64,000 nt of DNA, from assembly GCF_007786455.1 (NCBI RefSeq), contig NZ_VNJK01000001.1, positions 248,001 to 312,000 of the forward strand. The letters are read 5' to 3'. Below the pieces are notes generated by a model. It searched no databases, had not been told where the DNA came from, and saw nothing but the letters and a program-made list of their open reading frames with translations. Positions 24,988 through 35,504 of this stretch are shown here, piece after piece. The translations under genes were made by a program, and so were the position numbers. The first letter of the stretch is position 1. Each line of letters opens with the position of its first letter. This stretch comes from Paenibacillus agilis. Its GTDB lineage: Bacteria > Bacillota > Bacilli > Paenibacillales > Paenibacillaceae.

Positions 24988-27234
24988 TTGAGCAATTTAA
25001 CGGGACACAAGCGTTCATTCGGGCGCAAAATGACAACATGGCTGGCAAGCTTGCTTGCCGTTACGTTGATAATTGGTATATCTCCGTGGCATTCCGTTGC
25101 TAGTGCATCAACTACAACGAAGACATCGACTGCAGAAACGGTAACGGGACTTCAATTTGAATCAACGGTAACTCCTGTACATGTCATTGTGGATGGATCA
25201 TCTGTGCAGATGAAAGTGTTAGCATCTATTAAGGGAGAAACGAATCTGAGGGATGTTACGGGAGCAGCGACATGGACTTCTTCCAATCCGTCTGCCGTTA
25301 CGGTAGAGAACGGATGGGTGAAAGGCGCTGGCAAAGGTACATCTGAAATTACAGTTAAGTACCAAGGTTTCACGTTAAAGAAGACAGTAGTATCTGAATT
25401 TATGTACGACAAGCTTATAGTTCGTAATGCAGATAGTGGACAAGAGGTTGAGGCATCTATGACTACGATGCTTGGTGCAAAGCACAAATGGAAAGTATTT
25501 GCCTCCGATAAATCGTCCAACACAGAAAACGATGTAACAGCAGAAGCGCTATGGTCTACTGCAGATTCGAATATCGTTGACGTGGATAAAGGTGTTCTTG
25601 ACATTAAGTCTGCAGGAACAACGAAAATTACAGTGAAGCATAAAGGGATCACGAAAACGATCGAAGTAAAAGTTGAATATGCTTACGATGAGTTGAAGCT
25701 GTCCCCGAACAAGCTGATTGAATTCCAGTATGGTGGTGCAGAATATGCCCTTACTGCGACAACGGAGAAAAAGGGCAGCACAGCTGAAGATGTTACATTG
25801 AAAGCAACTTGGAGTTCAAGTGATTCCAATATCGTTCAAGTAAAAGACGGTAAAGTGAAACCGATCAATGTGGGTACAGCTACGGTAACGGTTACTTATC
25901 TTGGTCGTTCTAAGAGTGTAACGGCTGTTGTACGTCCTTCTCATCATGCAATACGGATTACACCAGATGAAGACCAGCATGTTATGCTAGGTGACACAAA
26001 AGGGATTAAACTGGAGCTGTTTGCTCAGAAAGATCTAGCTACTCCTGATAATGTAACTACATCTGCAGAGTGGCGTTCTGATAATGTCATGGCTGTGACG
26101 GTTGAGAATGGTGTCGTACAAGCAAAAGCTGCAGGAACGGCTAAAATTACAGCTAGTTATAATGGTTTATCTAAATCGGTTAATGTGACGGTGTACCCGA
26201 AAATCGAGAAGCTCGAATGGACAGATGCAAAGGAAAATGCAAAAGAGCCATTTAAGCAAGAATTGTACGTAGAAGATGTGAAGCCTCTTCCGAAAGTACA
26301 AGGCATTACGTTTGGCGGCGACAAAGTAGACTTGAGCAATGTGGTTACTTATATGTCCAGCAATCCTGCTGTATTTGAAGTAGAAGATGACAAAATGAAA
26401 GCCTTAAGCAGCGGAGATGCTCAACTATTGGTGACATCGAACGGTCTTGCATTGAGCACAGACGTGAAAGTATTGCGCAAGGCATTGATGCTGAGTACAG
26501 ACAAAACGGAAATGTCCATCGTGACAGGCCGTGAGGTTGCTTTGCCTAAGACAACCGTTATATTCACAAATGGTGAAGAACTTGATGTAACCCAGGATAT
26601 AAAATGGGAAGCTAGCAACACGAATTTGCTGATCCGTGATGGTAAGATGAAAGGTCTTGTTCCGAGCAGAGTAACGCTTAACGGTACTTACTCGAACGTA
26701 AAGATTAGCATTAAGATCACAATTGAGCAGGAAGTCGTTCGCTTCGTGATTGAGCCTAATCCTGTCTATGTGAATATTAACAAGTCCAAGAGCTTCAAAG
26801 TAACAGGTGTATACCGTGATGGCAAGAAGGCTACGCTGACAAGTCGTATTGACTGGAAAGTTGAAAACGACAGTATTGCAAGCTTGCGTGGCTCCAGTGT
26901 CAAAGGTTTAGCACTAGGAAGCACGAAGATTATTGGAGAATATCAAGGCAATCAGCTTGTTATTCCTGTTCATGTTAAACCACGTCTCTTGAAATTAGAG
27001 ACAAATGCTTCTTCTTCGCTTAAGATGACAGTTGGCCAAACGGCTGACTGGAAGGTAAATGCGATTTACGATACGGGTGAGGTGGTTGATGTCACTTCGC
27101 AAGTGAAGTATGTGCCTTCAAGCTCTAAAGTGAAAGTAGAACGTGGAAAAGTAACAGCAGTGACAAAAGGCAGCGCGTCGGTCAAATTCACATTCGATGG
27201 TAAATCTGTCTCGATGCGCGTTTCGGTTAAATAG
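24988..27234 (+). CDS. Secreted protein with eight bacterial Ig-like (BIG_2) repeats
   Basis: 748 residues from a TTG start. A Sec signal peptide ends near residue 41 (SVASA). I count eight repeats of about 75-90 residues, each with a W/Y-x-S/E-S core (ATWTSSNP, ALWSTADS, ATWSSSDS, AEWRSDNV, VTYMSSNP, IKWEASNT, IDWKVEND, VKYVPSSS), a G(K/W)V turn and a closing strand of T.KITV.Y.G type. This is the invasin/intimin-like BIG_2 fold found in surface and S-layer-associated proteins. No LPXTG motif, SLH domain or catalytic domain is present, so it is probably secreted or loosely wall-bound. Confidence 0.9.
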   Translation: MSNLTGHKRSFGRKMTTWLASLLAVTLIIGISPWHSVASASTTTKTSTAETVTGLQFESTVTPVHVIVDGSSVQMKVLASIKGETNLRDVTGAATWTSSNPSAVTVENGWVKGAGKGTSEITVKYQGFTLKKTVVSEFMYDKLIVRNADSGQEVEASMTTMLGAKHKWKVFASDKSSNTENDVTAEALWSTADSNIVDVDKGVLDIKSAGTTKITVKHKGITKTIEVKVEYAYDELKLSPNKLIEFQYGGAEYALTATTEKKGSTAEDVTLKATWSSSDSNIVQVKDGKVKPINVGTATVTVTYLGRSKSVTAVVRPSHHAIRITPDEDQHVMLGDTKGIKLELFAQKDLATPDNVTTSAEWRSDNVMAVTVENGVVQAKAAGTAKITASYNGLSKSVNVTVYPKIEKLEWTDAKENAKEPFKQELYVEDVKPLPKVQGITFGGDKVDLSNVVTYMSSNPAVFEVEDDKMKALSSGDAQLLVTSNGLALSTDVKVLRKALMLSTDKTEMSIVTGREVALPKTTVIFTNGEELDVTQDIKWEASNTNLLIRDGKMKGLVPSRVTLNGTYSNVKISIKITIEQEVVRFVIEPNPVYVNINKSKSFKVTGVYRDGKKATLTSRIDWKVENDSIASLRGSSVKGLALGSTKIIGEYQGNQLVIPVHVKPRLLKLETNASSSLKMTVGQTADWKVNAIYDTGEVVDVTSQVKYVPSSSKVKVERGKVTAVTKGSASVKFTFDGKSVSMRVSVK

Positions 27235-27288
27235 TTCTCCTTGCTGATCGTTCATCAACAGCATAAAAAGTATATATGTACATTCTGT

Positions 27289-27323
27289 CGCAGTCCCTAT
27301 GTTATAGGGGCTGCGATTTGTAT
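27289..27323 (+). terminator. Terminator after Ig-like protein gene
   Basis: CGCAGTCCCTAT (27289-27300) pairs with ATAGGGGCTGCG (27304-27315), one G-U pair, three-base loop, then ATTTGTAT. Stem is strong and the T-run modest. Confidence 0.8.
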
Positions 27324-27601
27324 ATAGTCATCTTGATGGTTGGGATGTTCAAGGATGGTTTGTGTTTGTTATACAATAGTTTGTATAAAAATACATAAAA
27401 CTTGTCCTTTTTATGCATTTGCCCTGCGTGATGAGCGTCATCCCTATGACAGAAATGAGTAGATTAAGCTGTTATTTTGACGTTGTTTAAAACAGGAAGC
27501 TTTCATTTTTAATGTGAAATCGGCGCAGTACTGCAAGTAATCAGCTCGGAAATCCTGTCTTGTTGTAAAACAAAAATTATCAAGCGCATAAAAAGTTTGA
27601 A

Positions 27602-27630
27602 TTGCCTTCAATATGGGGCGGTGATAAAAT
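27602..27630 (+). promoter_or_regulatory. Probable sigma-A promoter of glutamate synthase gene
   Basis: TTGCCT (27602-27607), 17-base spacer, TAAAAT (27625-27630), ending about 75 bases before the ATG at 27706. A second TACAAT lies at 27633-27638. Confidence 0.55.
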
Positions 27631-27705
27631 GATACAATAATTCAAATGAATAATTATAAATAAATGCATGAATTACTACATTAACATATAGAAAGGTTGC
27701 ATCCT

Positions 27706-30700
27706 ATGAAAGCATACGGCTTACCTCAGAAGCAGGGTCTATACGATCCACAGTACGAGAAAGATGCATGTGGTATGGGATTTGTCGCCCATATCAAAGG
27801 GCAGAAGTCCCATGACATCGTTCGCCAAGCGTTAACTGTCTTGGTCAGTATGGAGCATCGTGGCGGTCAAGGAAGCGAACCTAATACGGGGGATGGGGCA
27901 GGCATCATGCTGCAGCTGCCGCATCGTTTCTTTGCACAACAGATGCAAGAGCAAGGCGTGGAATTGCCGGAAGCAGGACGCTACGGCGTTGGTATGTTGT
28001 TTATGTCCCAAGACGTCCGCATCCGGGAGCGTCACGAGGCGGAGCTTCGTCGTATTGTAGAAGACGAAGGTCAAACCTTCTTAGGTTTCCGCACCGTGCC
28101 AACAAACGATGAAACATTAGGTCAGTCCGCTAAAGCGGTAAAGCCTTACGTTCGCCAGCTGTTCATCGGTCGCAGTGAAGACATTCAGAGCGATCTGGCA
28201 TTCGAACGCAAGCTTTATCTCATTCGCAAGCGTGCAGAGCAGGCAATCCGTTATACGAATGAAGAAGGCGCAGATACATTCTATATTCCGAGCATGTCTT
28301 GCCGCAAGATCGTATATAAAGGAATGCTTACAACGGAACAGGTAGGTCATTTCTACTTGGATCTGCAAAATCCTTCTTTAGAGACGGCCATTGCCCTTGT
28401 GCATTCGCGCTTTAGTACAAATACGTTCCCAAGCTGGGAACGTGCCCACCCTTACCGTTTTATGATTCATAATGGAGAAATCAACACGCTGCGTGGTAAT
28501 GTGAACTGGATGAACGCTCGTCAGACGCTGTGCCAGTCTGAAGTATTTGGTGCTGAGCTAGAGAAGATTAAACCCGTTATCAATCCAGATGGTTCCGATA
28601 CAGCGATGTTCGACAATACCTTTGAATTCCTCTATTTGTCTGGACGTCCATTGCCACATGTGGCGATGATGATGGTGCCTGAGCCATGGTCCAATCACGA
28701 GAGCATGAATCCTGCGAAGCGAGCTTTCTATGAATATCATAGCTGTATGATGGAGCCATGGGATGGCCCTGCTGCAATGGCGTTCACAGATGGCGTACAG
28801 ATCGGTGCTATTTTGGACCGTAATGGTCTTCGACCATCCCGTTATTACGTCACAAAGGACGACTTGATCATTCTTAGTTCTGAAGCAGGTGTTTTGGATA
28901 TTGCACCTGAACAGATTTTGTATAAAGACCGCCTTCGCCCAGGTCGTATTTTGCTCGTTGATACGGAGCAGGGTCGAATTATTTCAGATGAGGAAGTTAA
29001 GCAGCAAATTGCTAACGAGAATCCGTATCAAGATTGGCTTGATGAGCACTTGATCGGTCTTGATGGCTTGCCAGAAGCACCTGAAGTGCCAGAGCCGAAG
29101 CATGAGAATGTTCAACAACGCCAACAGGCATTTGGCTATACATTTGAAGAATTGCGCAAAGTGCTTGAGCCGATGGCATCAAGTGGTGTTGAACCAATCG
29201 GATCGATGGGTTATGACGCTCCGCTTGCGGTACTTTCTGAGCGTCCTCAGCGTCTGTACAACTATTTCAAGCAGTTGTTCGCGCAGGTGACGAATCCGCC
29301 TATCGATGCAATTCGTGAGGAGATCGTTACAGCTACAGGAACGACGATTGGGCCTGAGCGCAACTTGCTGAATCCGGAGCCAGAGAGCTGCCGCCACGTC
29401 AGATTAGATTCTCCAGTTCTATCCAATGAGGACTTCGCGAAGCTGCGTCATATTAGACGCCCAGGATTTAAGTCTATTACGATCCCAATTCTGTTCCCAG
29501 CTAATGAAGGGGCAGATGGTTTGAGCGCGGCTTTGCAGATGATGTGTGAAGCGGCAGATCGCGTTATAAATAAAGGACACAACATTATTATTTTGTCTGA
29601 CCGAGGCATCGATGCGGAGAATGCAGCGATTCCGGCTTTGTTGGCGGTTTCTTGCTTGCATCACCACCTTATTGAACAAGGTACTCGTACAAAGGTTGGT
29701 TTGCTGCTTGAATCTGGTGAGCCGCGTGAGGTTCATCATTACGCATTGTTGCTCGGCTACGGCGTCAGCGCGGTCAATCCATATTTGGCCTTTGAGACAT
29801 TGGATGACATGATTCGCCAAGGATTGATCCGCAATGTATCGCATGATAAAGCAGTGAAGAACTATATTAAGGCAGCAACGAAAGGCGTTGTCAAAATTTT
29901 ATCCAAGATGGGTATTTCTACGGTGCAGTCGTACCGCGGAGCTCAAATATTTGAGGCGCTCGGCTTGGAACAGTCCTTTATTGATAAATATTTCAGATGG
30001 ACACCTTCTCGTATCGGTGGAATTGGTCTTGAAGAAGTAACGCAAGAAACGCTTGCACATCATAATCGTGCTTACGCTGTACAAGAGGGACGCGATTCAG
30101 AATTGGATTCCGGCGGTGATTATCAATGGCGTAAGAACGGGGAGGAACACCTGTTCAATCCGCAAACGATACACACGCTGCAAGAAGCATGCCGCAAAGG
30201 CGATTACAAATTGTACAAAAAGTATTCTGGTCTTGTACAGAAAGAGTACGGCCAAAATGGTACTTTGCGCTCTTTATTTGAGCTTAAGCCAATCGGAGCA
30301 GCAGTACCTATAGAGGAAGTGGAATCGCTAGAAGCCATCTTCAAACGGTTCAAAACGGGAGCGATGTCATTCGGTTCCATCTCGAAGGAAGCGCATGAGA
30401 CGCTGGCGATAGCGATGAATCGCATCGGCGGTAAGTCGAATTCCGGTGAGGGTGGAGAAGACCCAGCACGCTTTGCGAAGGACCCTAACGGTGACTGGCG
30501 TCGCAGCTCGATTAAGCAGGTAGCGTCAGGACGTTTCGGTGTAACTTCTAATTATTTGGTTAACGCGGAAGAAATTCAGATTAAGATGGCGCAAGGTGCG
30601 AAGCCAGGTGAAGGTGGGCAGCTGCCAGGACGCAAAGTATATCCTTGGGTAGCAGAAGTTCGGGGCTCGACACCAGGAGTGGGTCTTATCTCGCCGCCGC

Positions 30701-32304
30701 CGCATCATGATATTTATTCGATTGAAGATTTGGCGGAACTTATTTATGACTTGAAAAATGCGAATCCACGCGCAAACATTAACGTGAAGCTCGTGTCTGA
30801 AGTAGGTGTCGGCACGATTGCTGCTGGTGTGGCGAAAGGTCGTGCAGACATTATTCTTGTCAGCGGCTATGACGGCGGAACAGGGGCATCCCCTCAAGGT
30901 TCAATCCGTCACGCAGGTCTTCCGTGGGAGCTTGGATTGGCAGAGACGCATCAGACGCTTATTCTCAACAATTTGCGTGACCGTATTCGTCTAGAGACAG
31001 ATGGCAAGATGATGACAGGCCGTGATCTTGCGATTGCAGCATTGCTCGGAGCTGAAGAATACGGCTTCTCTACAGCACCGCTCGTTGTAGTAGGTTGTAT
31101 TATGATGCGTGTATGTCAGTTGGACACTTGTCCAGTCGGCGTAGCGACTCAGAATCCTGAGCTTCGTAAAAACTTCAAGGGTGACCCAGATCATGTTGTA
31201 AACTTTATGAAATTCGTTGCCGAAGAGCTGCGCGAGTTAATGGCAGAGCTCGGATTCCGCACGTTGGATGATATGATCGGACGTACAGAGTGCTTGAATG
31301 TGAAAGAAGTAAGTGATCACTGGAAAGCGAAGCGTATTGATTTGTCTACTGTGTTGTATCAACCGGAGCTTCCAGCAGGTTCAGCTCGCACGAAAGTTCG
31401 CGAACAGAACCATGGTCTTGAAGAGACGCTGGATATGCTGCAGCTAGTGCCGGCAGCTCAAGCAGCTTTGGAGCACGCACAATCTGTAGCAGGTTCATTC
31501 CCGATTACGAATGTGAACCGTGCAACAGGTACGATTCTAGGCAGCGAAGTAACTCGTAAATATGGCGCACAAGGCTTACCGGAAGATACGATTTCCTTCA
31601 GCTTTACAGGTTCAGCAGGTCAAAGCTTCGGTGCGTTCGTGCCGAAGGGGATGACGTTGATAGTCGAAGGCGACAGCAATGACTATGTCGGCAAAGGATT
31701 GTCAGGCGGTAAGTTGGTTGTGAAGCCGTCACCGCGTGCAACATTTGCAGCAGAAGAAAATGTTATTATCGGTAATACCGCGTTCTATGGAGCAACCAGC
31801 GGTGCGGCGTATATTAACGGTATAGCCGGGGAGCGATTTGCTGTTCGTAACTCTGGGGTAAATGTCGTTGTAGAAGGTGTTGGCGATCACGGCTGCGAGT
31901 ATATGACTGGTGGACGCGTAGTCATACTTGGTTCTACGGGCAGAAACTTTGCAGCAGGTATGTCAGGTGGTATCGCTTGTGTACTTGATATGAACAACAC
32001 ATTCGTGCACAACTGTAACTTGGAAATGGTACTTTTGGAGCGGGTAGAGAACGAAAGCGAGATCGAGCAATTACGCAATATGATCGAGAAGCACGTACAT
32101 TACACAGGCAGCTCAATTGGTAATAAAGTATTGGCTCAGTGGCAGGAACTATTGCCTAAATTTGTACGCGTTATTCCGAAAGACTATAAGCGCATGTTGG
32201 AGCAAATTGAGAAGGTTGAAGCAAAGGGCTTAGTAGGGGAAGCGGCTTTGCTGGCGGCATTCGAGGCAAATATGCGTGAGTTATCCCGTGTTGGCGGCAA
32301 CTAG
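27706..32304 (+). CDS. gltB: Glutamate synthase (GOGAT) large subunit
   Basis: 1532 residues from the ATG at 27706, nine bases after GAAAGG; an in-frame TTG at 27697 touches that site. The first 21 residues are the usual propeptide; Cys22 in KDACGMGF becomes the N-terminal nucleophile of the class II glutaminase domain. The FMN-binding synthase domain (residues about 850-1200) contains [16 protein letters not shown] and [10 protein letters not shown], and the 3Fe-4S cluster cysteines lie in [15 protein letters not shown]. The C-terminal GXGXG beta-helix domain closes the chain. It makes glutamate from glutamine and 2-oxoglutarate. The small subunit gene is not next to it. Confidence 0.97.
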   Translation: MKAYGLPQKQGLYDPQYEKDACGMGFVAHIKGQKSHDIVRQALTVLVSMEHRGGQGSEPNTGDGAGIMLQLPHRFFAQQMQEQGVELPEAGRYGVGMLFMSQDVRIRERHEAELRRIVEDEGQTFLGFRTVPTNDETLGQSAKAVKPYVRQLFIGRSEDIQSDLAFERKLYLIRKRAEQAIRYTNEEGADTFYIPSMSCRKIVYKGMLTTEQVGHFYLDLQNPSLETAIALVHSRFSTNTFPSWERAHPYRFMIHNGEINTLRGNVNWMNARQTLCQSEVFGAELEKIKPVINPDGSDTAMFDNTFEFLYLSGRPLPHVAMMMVPEPWSNHESMNPAKRAFYEYHSCMMEPWDGPAAMAFTDGVQIGAILDRNGLRPSRYYVTKDDLIILSSEAGVLDIAPEQILYKDRLRPGRILLVDTEQGRIISDEEVKQQIANENPYQDWLDEHLIGLDGLPEAPEVPEPKHENVQQRQQAFGYTFEELRKVLEPMASSGVEPIGSMGYDAPLAVLSERPQRLYNYFKQLFAQVTNPPIDAIREEIVTATGTTIGPERNLLNPEPESCRHVRLDSPVLSNEDFAKLRHIRRPGFKSITIPILFPANEGADGLSAALQMMCEAADRVINKGHNIIILSDRGIDAENAAIPALLAVSCLHHHLIEQGTRTKVGLLLESGEPREVHHYALLLGYGVSAVNPYLAFETLDDMIRQGLIRNVSHDKAVKNYIKAATKGVVKILSKMGISTVQSYRGAQIFEALGLEQSFIDKYFRWTPSRIGGIGLEEVTQETLAHHNRAYAVQEGRDSELDSGGDYQWRKNGEEHLFNPQTIHTLQEACRKGDYKLYKKYSGLVQKEYGQNGTLRSLFELKPIGAAVPIEEVESLEAIFKRFKTGAMSFGSISKEAHETLAIAMNRIGGKSNSGEGGEDPARFAKDPNGDWRRSSIKQVASGRFGVTSNYLVNAEEIQIKMAQGAKPGEGGQLPGRKVYPWVAEVRGSTPGVGLISPPPHHDIYSIEDLAELIYDLKNANPRANINVKLVSEVGVGTIAAGVAKGRADIILVSGYDGGTGASPQGSIRHAGLPWELGLAETHQTLILNNLRDRIRLETDGKMMTGRDLAIAALLGAEEYGFSTAPLVVVGCIMMRVCQLDTCPVGVATQNPELRKNFKGDPDHVVNFMKFVAEELRELMAELGFRTLDDMIGRTECLNVKEVSDHWKAKRIDLSTVLYQPELPAGSARTKVREQNHGLEETLDMLQLVPAAQAALEHAQSVAGSFPITNVNRATGTILGSEVTRKYGAQGLPEDTISFSFTGSAGQSFGAFVPKGMTLIVEGDSNDYVGKGLSGGKLVVKPSPRATFAAEENVIIGNTAFYGATSGAAYINGIAGERFAVRNSGVNVVVEGVGDHGCEYMTGGRVVILGSTGRNFAAGMSGGIACVLDMNNTFVHNCNLEMVLLERVENESEIEQLRNMIEKHVHYTGSSIGNKVLAQWQELLPKFVRVIPKDYKRMLEQIEKVEAKGLVGEAALLAAFEANMRELSRVGGN

Positions 32305-32346
32305 TCAATAGCTTATAAATTTAGTTTTATAACGATTTAGCTTGTC

Positions 32347-32403
32347 TAACCTTAATCCATCATCTACCATATATAATGGTAGATAGGGTTAAGGTTATTT
32401 TTT
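32347..32403 (+). terminator. Rho-independent terminator after glutamate synthase gene
   Basis: TAACCTTAA (32347-32355) pairs with TTAAGGTTA (32389-32397) and ATCTACCAT with ATGGTAGAT inside, followed by six T. Confidence 0.93.
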
Positions 32404-32448
32404 GCTTACATAACATAGGATGAAGACAAGGACAGGAGTGACATCTAG

Positions 32449-33753
32449 ATGGAATCACCATGGTCTATATTTAGTAAAAATACCCGTGAGATGAACGTAT
32501 TTATTTGGGCAAGTATGATTCATTCGGCAGGTTCGGCTCTGATGTGGCCGTTAACGACGATATTTGTACATCAACAGTTGGGACGGAGCTTGGCAGAAGC
32601 AGGTTTTGTTATCACGATGCAGTTTTTAGGGGGCATGATTGGGCAGGTTGTCGGTGGTTCCTTCTATTATAGATGGGGAGTTCGTAATCTTCTGATAGGG
32701 GCACTAGGCCTATCGGCTATACTCCAAGCTTCCCTTGTGGTAACAGCTTATACAAGCTGGTGGGGATATATTATTACGATGTTTGCAATTGGCTTTGCCT
32801 CCAATATTTCAATGCCAGCGATGCAGTCGTTTATTGGATTTCGTTGGCCTGAACGAAGAGATGAACTGTTCAATTCTTTTTATGTAGCAAACAATATAGG
32901 TGTAGCTTTAGGAACAGCAGTGAGCGGTGTTCTAGCAGATATATCTTTTAATTTGACATTCATAATGAATGCCGCTGCTTCTGCGGCTTTCGCAGTATTT
33001 TTCCACTTTTACATGAGCGATAAAGTTACTTCCAGCCGAATGGTAACAACTTCGAGTGTAGGATCGAAGTCGGGTAGGTCTGAAGCGGGAAGCATGACTT
33101 TGCCAGCTGATAGACAAAAAGGGGCGTTGCCTCATCTTTCGTTGTCGACGAAGCTTCGCTCTATCCATATTTATTTGTTCATCGGCTGTGGCTCTATGTT
33201 CATATGGCTTGCGAACTCTCTATGGGGTTCAGGCGTTGCTCCACATTTGACCGACCAAGGAATGGAGATGAAAATGTACAGCTGGCTGTGGACGATCAAT
33301 GGCATCTTCATCTTTGCTGGACAACCCCTTCTTAGTTGGTTGAAACGAACTTGGGCAGTTGATGCTACTTCTCAGTTAACTTGGAGTGCAGCTTTATATG
33401 GTATTGCTTATTTGATGATTTGGATATGGCCGAGCTATATCGGATTTATATTTGCAATGATTGTAGCTACGTTGGGCGAGATGCTAGTATCGCCTGCTGT
33501 TCCAGCCTTTCTTAGTAAAGTGGCAGGGAGAGAAGCTCCATTTTACTTAGGCTTAGTAGGAGGGATCAGCTCCTTAGGGCGTATGATTGGACCACTGGCT
33601 TTAGGCATTGCTTACGATGCAGGCGGATTGAATCTGGTTGTCATTGTATCCATTATTGTTGCAGGCTTGTCAATAAGCAGCTATTTGATGCATGCGTGGC
33701 TGCAGCGCGGACAACAAGTTCATGAGCCGAGTTCTATCGCGTGTGACAGGTAA
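32449..33753 (+). CDS. Major facilitator superfamily transporter
   Basis: 434 residues, twelve predicted membrane helices in two six-helix halves, with a hydrophilic central loop (residues about 190-235). The loop after helix 2 (GGSFYYRWGVRNLLIG) is a variant of MFS motif A, and FIGFRWPERRDELFNSFYVANNIGVALG resembles drug-efflux-type MFS proteins (shown here in parts: FRWPERRDE, YVANNIGVALG). Substrate unknown. The gene stands alone behind the glutamate synthase terminator, with GGAG eleven bases before the ATG. Confidence 0.88.
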   Translation: MESPWSIFSKNTREMNVFIWASMIHSAGSALMWPLTTIFVHQQLGRSLAEAGFVITMQFLGGMIGQVVGGSFYYRWGVRNLLIGALGLSAILQASLVVTAYTSWWGYIITMFAIGFASNISMPAMQSFIGFRWPERRDELFNSFYVANNIGVALGTAVSGVLADISFNLTFIMNAAASAAFAVFFHFYMSDKVTSSRMVTTSSVGSKSGRSEAGSMTLPADRQKGALPHLSLSTKLRSIHIYLFIGCGSMFIWLANSLWGSGVAPHLTDQGMEMKMYSWLWTINGIFIFAGQPLLSWLKRTWAVDATSQLTWSAALYGIAYLMIWIWPSYIGFIFAMIVATLGEMLVSPAVPAFLSKVAGREAPFYLGLVGGISSLGRMIGPLALGIAYDAGGLNLVVIVSIIVAGLSISSYLMHAWLQRGQQVHEPSSIACDR

Positions 33754-33926
33754 TTACTCATTTTTCATAGGATTCGACAAAAATAGAAGGGATAATTCGT
33801 GTTCGCTCCTCCATTGTCCGACAGTTTAAGCGTTTCTATATGGATATAATAGGGTTATCGTAACTGGATACTTTAATAGAGAGATGCCATAAGTTGCGGG
33901 ATTCTGAGAGAAACGAGGTTTGGTGA

Positions 33927-34106
33927 ATGAAGGTAGGACACGATGTAACTGGTAAGACCCAGCACACGGTAGTAGAACAAACCGAGGATAATCCGCTAAC
34001 GATTACAGTAGATATTAAAGAAATCCTCACTCAACTGGATATACCTATAGAACGATGGGACGAATATAATAAAAGGAATATAAAGGAACCTCATCCTAAA
34101 ACATAG
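33927..34106 (+). CDS. Small hypothetical protein, 59 residues
   Basis: ATG at 33927 with GAGGT eight bases upstream; stop at 34106. The product starts MKVGHDVTGK and ends EPHPKT. It is acidic/basic mixed, with a beta-like stretch NPLTITVDIKEILTQL followed by a helix around IERWDEYNKRN, and has no membrane segment or Cys. I do not recognise a family. Codon choice looks coding and a hairpin terminator follows directly, which argues that it is a real short gene. It is convergent with the XRE regulator. Confidence 0.6.
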   Translation: MKVGHDVTGKTQHTVVEQTEDNPLTITVDIKEILTQLDIPIERWDEYNKRNIKEPHPKT

Positions 34107-34107
34107 A

Positions 34108-34153
34108 AACAAGCGTGTAGACCGTACGAATGTACAGCGTCTGCACGCTTGTT
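34108..34153. terminator. Shared terminator hairpin between 59-residue ORF and XRE gene
   Basis: AACAAGCGTG (34108-34117) pairs with CACGCTTGTT (34144-34153), extended by AGAC/GTCT. On the − strand the stem is followed by TCTATGTTTT, so it best serves the XRE gene; it may also end the + strand ORF. Confidence 0.75.
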
Positions 34154-34170
34154 CCGTGTTTAGAAACATT

Positions 34171-34551
34171 TTAAGATTGGTTGCCGCGCATGAAACGCTC
34201 AGCCCGTACAAAGGCGATGAATCGTCTAGCTTCCTCTTCGGTTAATTCATCCCCGTCTACCGTTAATTTGAATCGCTGCAATATTTCCTCTTCTGCTAAC
34301 TCTAACTGTTCAGTAAAAGCATGTACTTCAGGTGAAATTTCCATTTGAGGAAGTGAAGTACGACCAACGAGATAATCAATAGATACCTCGAATAAATCCG
34401 CTAATTGTGTTAGTGCCTCAAAGTCCGGTTTACGTCGATTTTTCTCGTAATGAGACAATGCTGCTCTCGTAATACCTAACTTGTGGGAAAGTTCCTCTTG
34501 AGTCCACCCTTTTGAATCTCTTAACTGTGATATTCGACTCCCTGTTGTCAT
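34171..34551 (-). CDS. XRE family HTH transcriptional regulator
   Basis: 126 residues, AGGAGG eight bases before the ATG. The Cro/C1-type helix-turn-helix occupies residues 4-60 (ISQLRDSKGWTQEELSHKLG, then ITRAALSHYEKNRRKP). The linker IDYLVGRTS is typical of SinR/XRE regulators in Bacilli. The C-terminal half is acidic and helical (EEEILQRFKL, LTEEEARRFIAFVRAE) and may mediate oligomerisation or bind a partner. It is divergent from the PilZ-like gene that heads the glycan locus, so control of that locus is a reasonable inference. Confidence 0.9.
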   Translation of the reverse strand: MTTGSRISQLRDSKGWTQEELSHKLGITRAALSHYEKNRRKPDFEALTQLADLFEVSIDYLVGRTSLPQMEISPEVHAFTEQLELAEEEILQRFKLTVDGDELTEEEARRFIAFVRAERFMRGNQS

Positions 34552-34607
34552 CTTGCATCCTCCTCTGTGACGGGTAACTGTTTACATTTTTATTGTTACG
34601 TGACGAA

Positions 34608-34752
34608 ATGTATCACTGTAGGCATGAATTAAAAAATAGAACTTAAAAAGGATTGACATGCTACATTATGTATCGTAAAGTAAAGAGGTGAAAAGTTACA
34701 AATCGTATCAAAATCAACCTTCTAATCCCAATATTAATCTACAAAATGTATC
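34608..34752. promoter_or_regulatory. Intergenic control region with three ATGTATC repeats and a sigma-A promoter
   Basis: ATGTATC occurs at 34608-34614, 34668-34674 and 34746-34752, with a further GTATC near 34706. A + strand promoter TTGACA (34653-34658), 17 bases, TAAAGT (34676-34681) overlaps the second copy. A regulator bound there would block transcription toward the PilZ-like and glycan genes. Confidence 0.5.
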
Positions 34753-34822
34753 TTAATATGCGCTCGTCTTCGCTCATCATCGGCTCCGTGAATCATTTTT
34801 TCTCAGTAAAGGGGATACAACC

Positions 34823-35284
34823 ATGTCGATAAATGGGTTTCCTCATCATCTAAGCCTAAGACTTACTTTGAAGCGCCCCGTACTAGCATCCATGGGCGTA
34901 GAACTCGTCAACCAGAAAGCGGTCAATTCTTCTCTTACATGTCCTGTCTTAGTCACCTCTGTAAGTCCTTACGGACTGTATATGTTTTCACATCTAGATC
35001 TGCCGCTCCAGCATGAACGTGATTATGTTCTTCGCTTTGACTTCCGTTTACATGAACAGGAAATCATACTGTTTGGCCGTGTAGTATGGTGTGATCCTAG
35101 TCAACATTTATTATGCTACGGGATTCGTCTTCAGCTTCAGTCTGAAGAACGTTCGCGCTTATTGTGTTTGCTTAATGATGAGTTGGTTCGTATGATGCCA
35201 ACACAAAAAGGCATTCATGAGATGTATCAAAGAGTAAGCGATCAAGTACTGCGAACAACAAACGAAAGTATATGGAAAATATAG
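34823..35284 (+). CDS. PilZ-like domain protein
   Basis: 153 residues. The central beta pattern VLVTSVSPYGLYMFSHLDLP, then EIILFGRVVWCDP and LCYGIRLQL, resembles the PilZ barrel, which often binds cyclic di-GMP and controls exopolysaccharide output. The usual RxxxR arm is not clear: the N-terminal segment LRLTLKRPVLA supplies basic residues but not the exact motif, so ligand binding may be lost or altered. It is the first + strand gene before the polysaccharide cluster. Family assignment is by strand pattern and context. Confidence 0.5.
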   Translation: MSINGFPHHLSLRLTLKRPVLASMGVELVNQKAVNSSLTCPVLVTSVSPYGLYMFSHLDLPLQHERDYVLRFDFRLHEQEIILFGRVVWCDPSQHLLCYGIRLQLQSEERSRLLCLLNDELVRMMPTQKGIHEMYQRVSDQVLRTTNESIWKI

Positions 35285-35504
35285 ATGTTCCAGTACATAT
35301 TATACCATTTTTAAATGTGAAATGTCATTGTGACCATCGTTAATTTTAGCTAAATCATTTATTCGACATCAATAGGTTTGATTCCTTGTAAGAATACGCA
35401 GCATTCCGCTTGATTTCTACAGGGTCATGAAGTAAGGGGGAGCGTCAAATCCAATTATAGCGTAGCAACAGTATTCATTAATCATAAGGAGGATAAGTCA
35501 ACAG

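Larger units (their letters stand above)
27235..27705. other. 471-base gap between Ig-like gene and glutamate synthase
   Basis: Holds the terminator of the Ig-like gene (27289-27315), about 280 bases of AT-rich sequence with no gene, and a sigma-A promoter near 27602. The long leader would suit binding of a GltC- or TnrA-type regulator, but I see no site I can assign with confidence. Confidence 0.6.
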
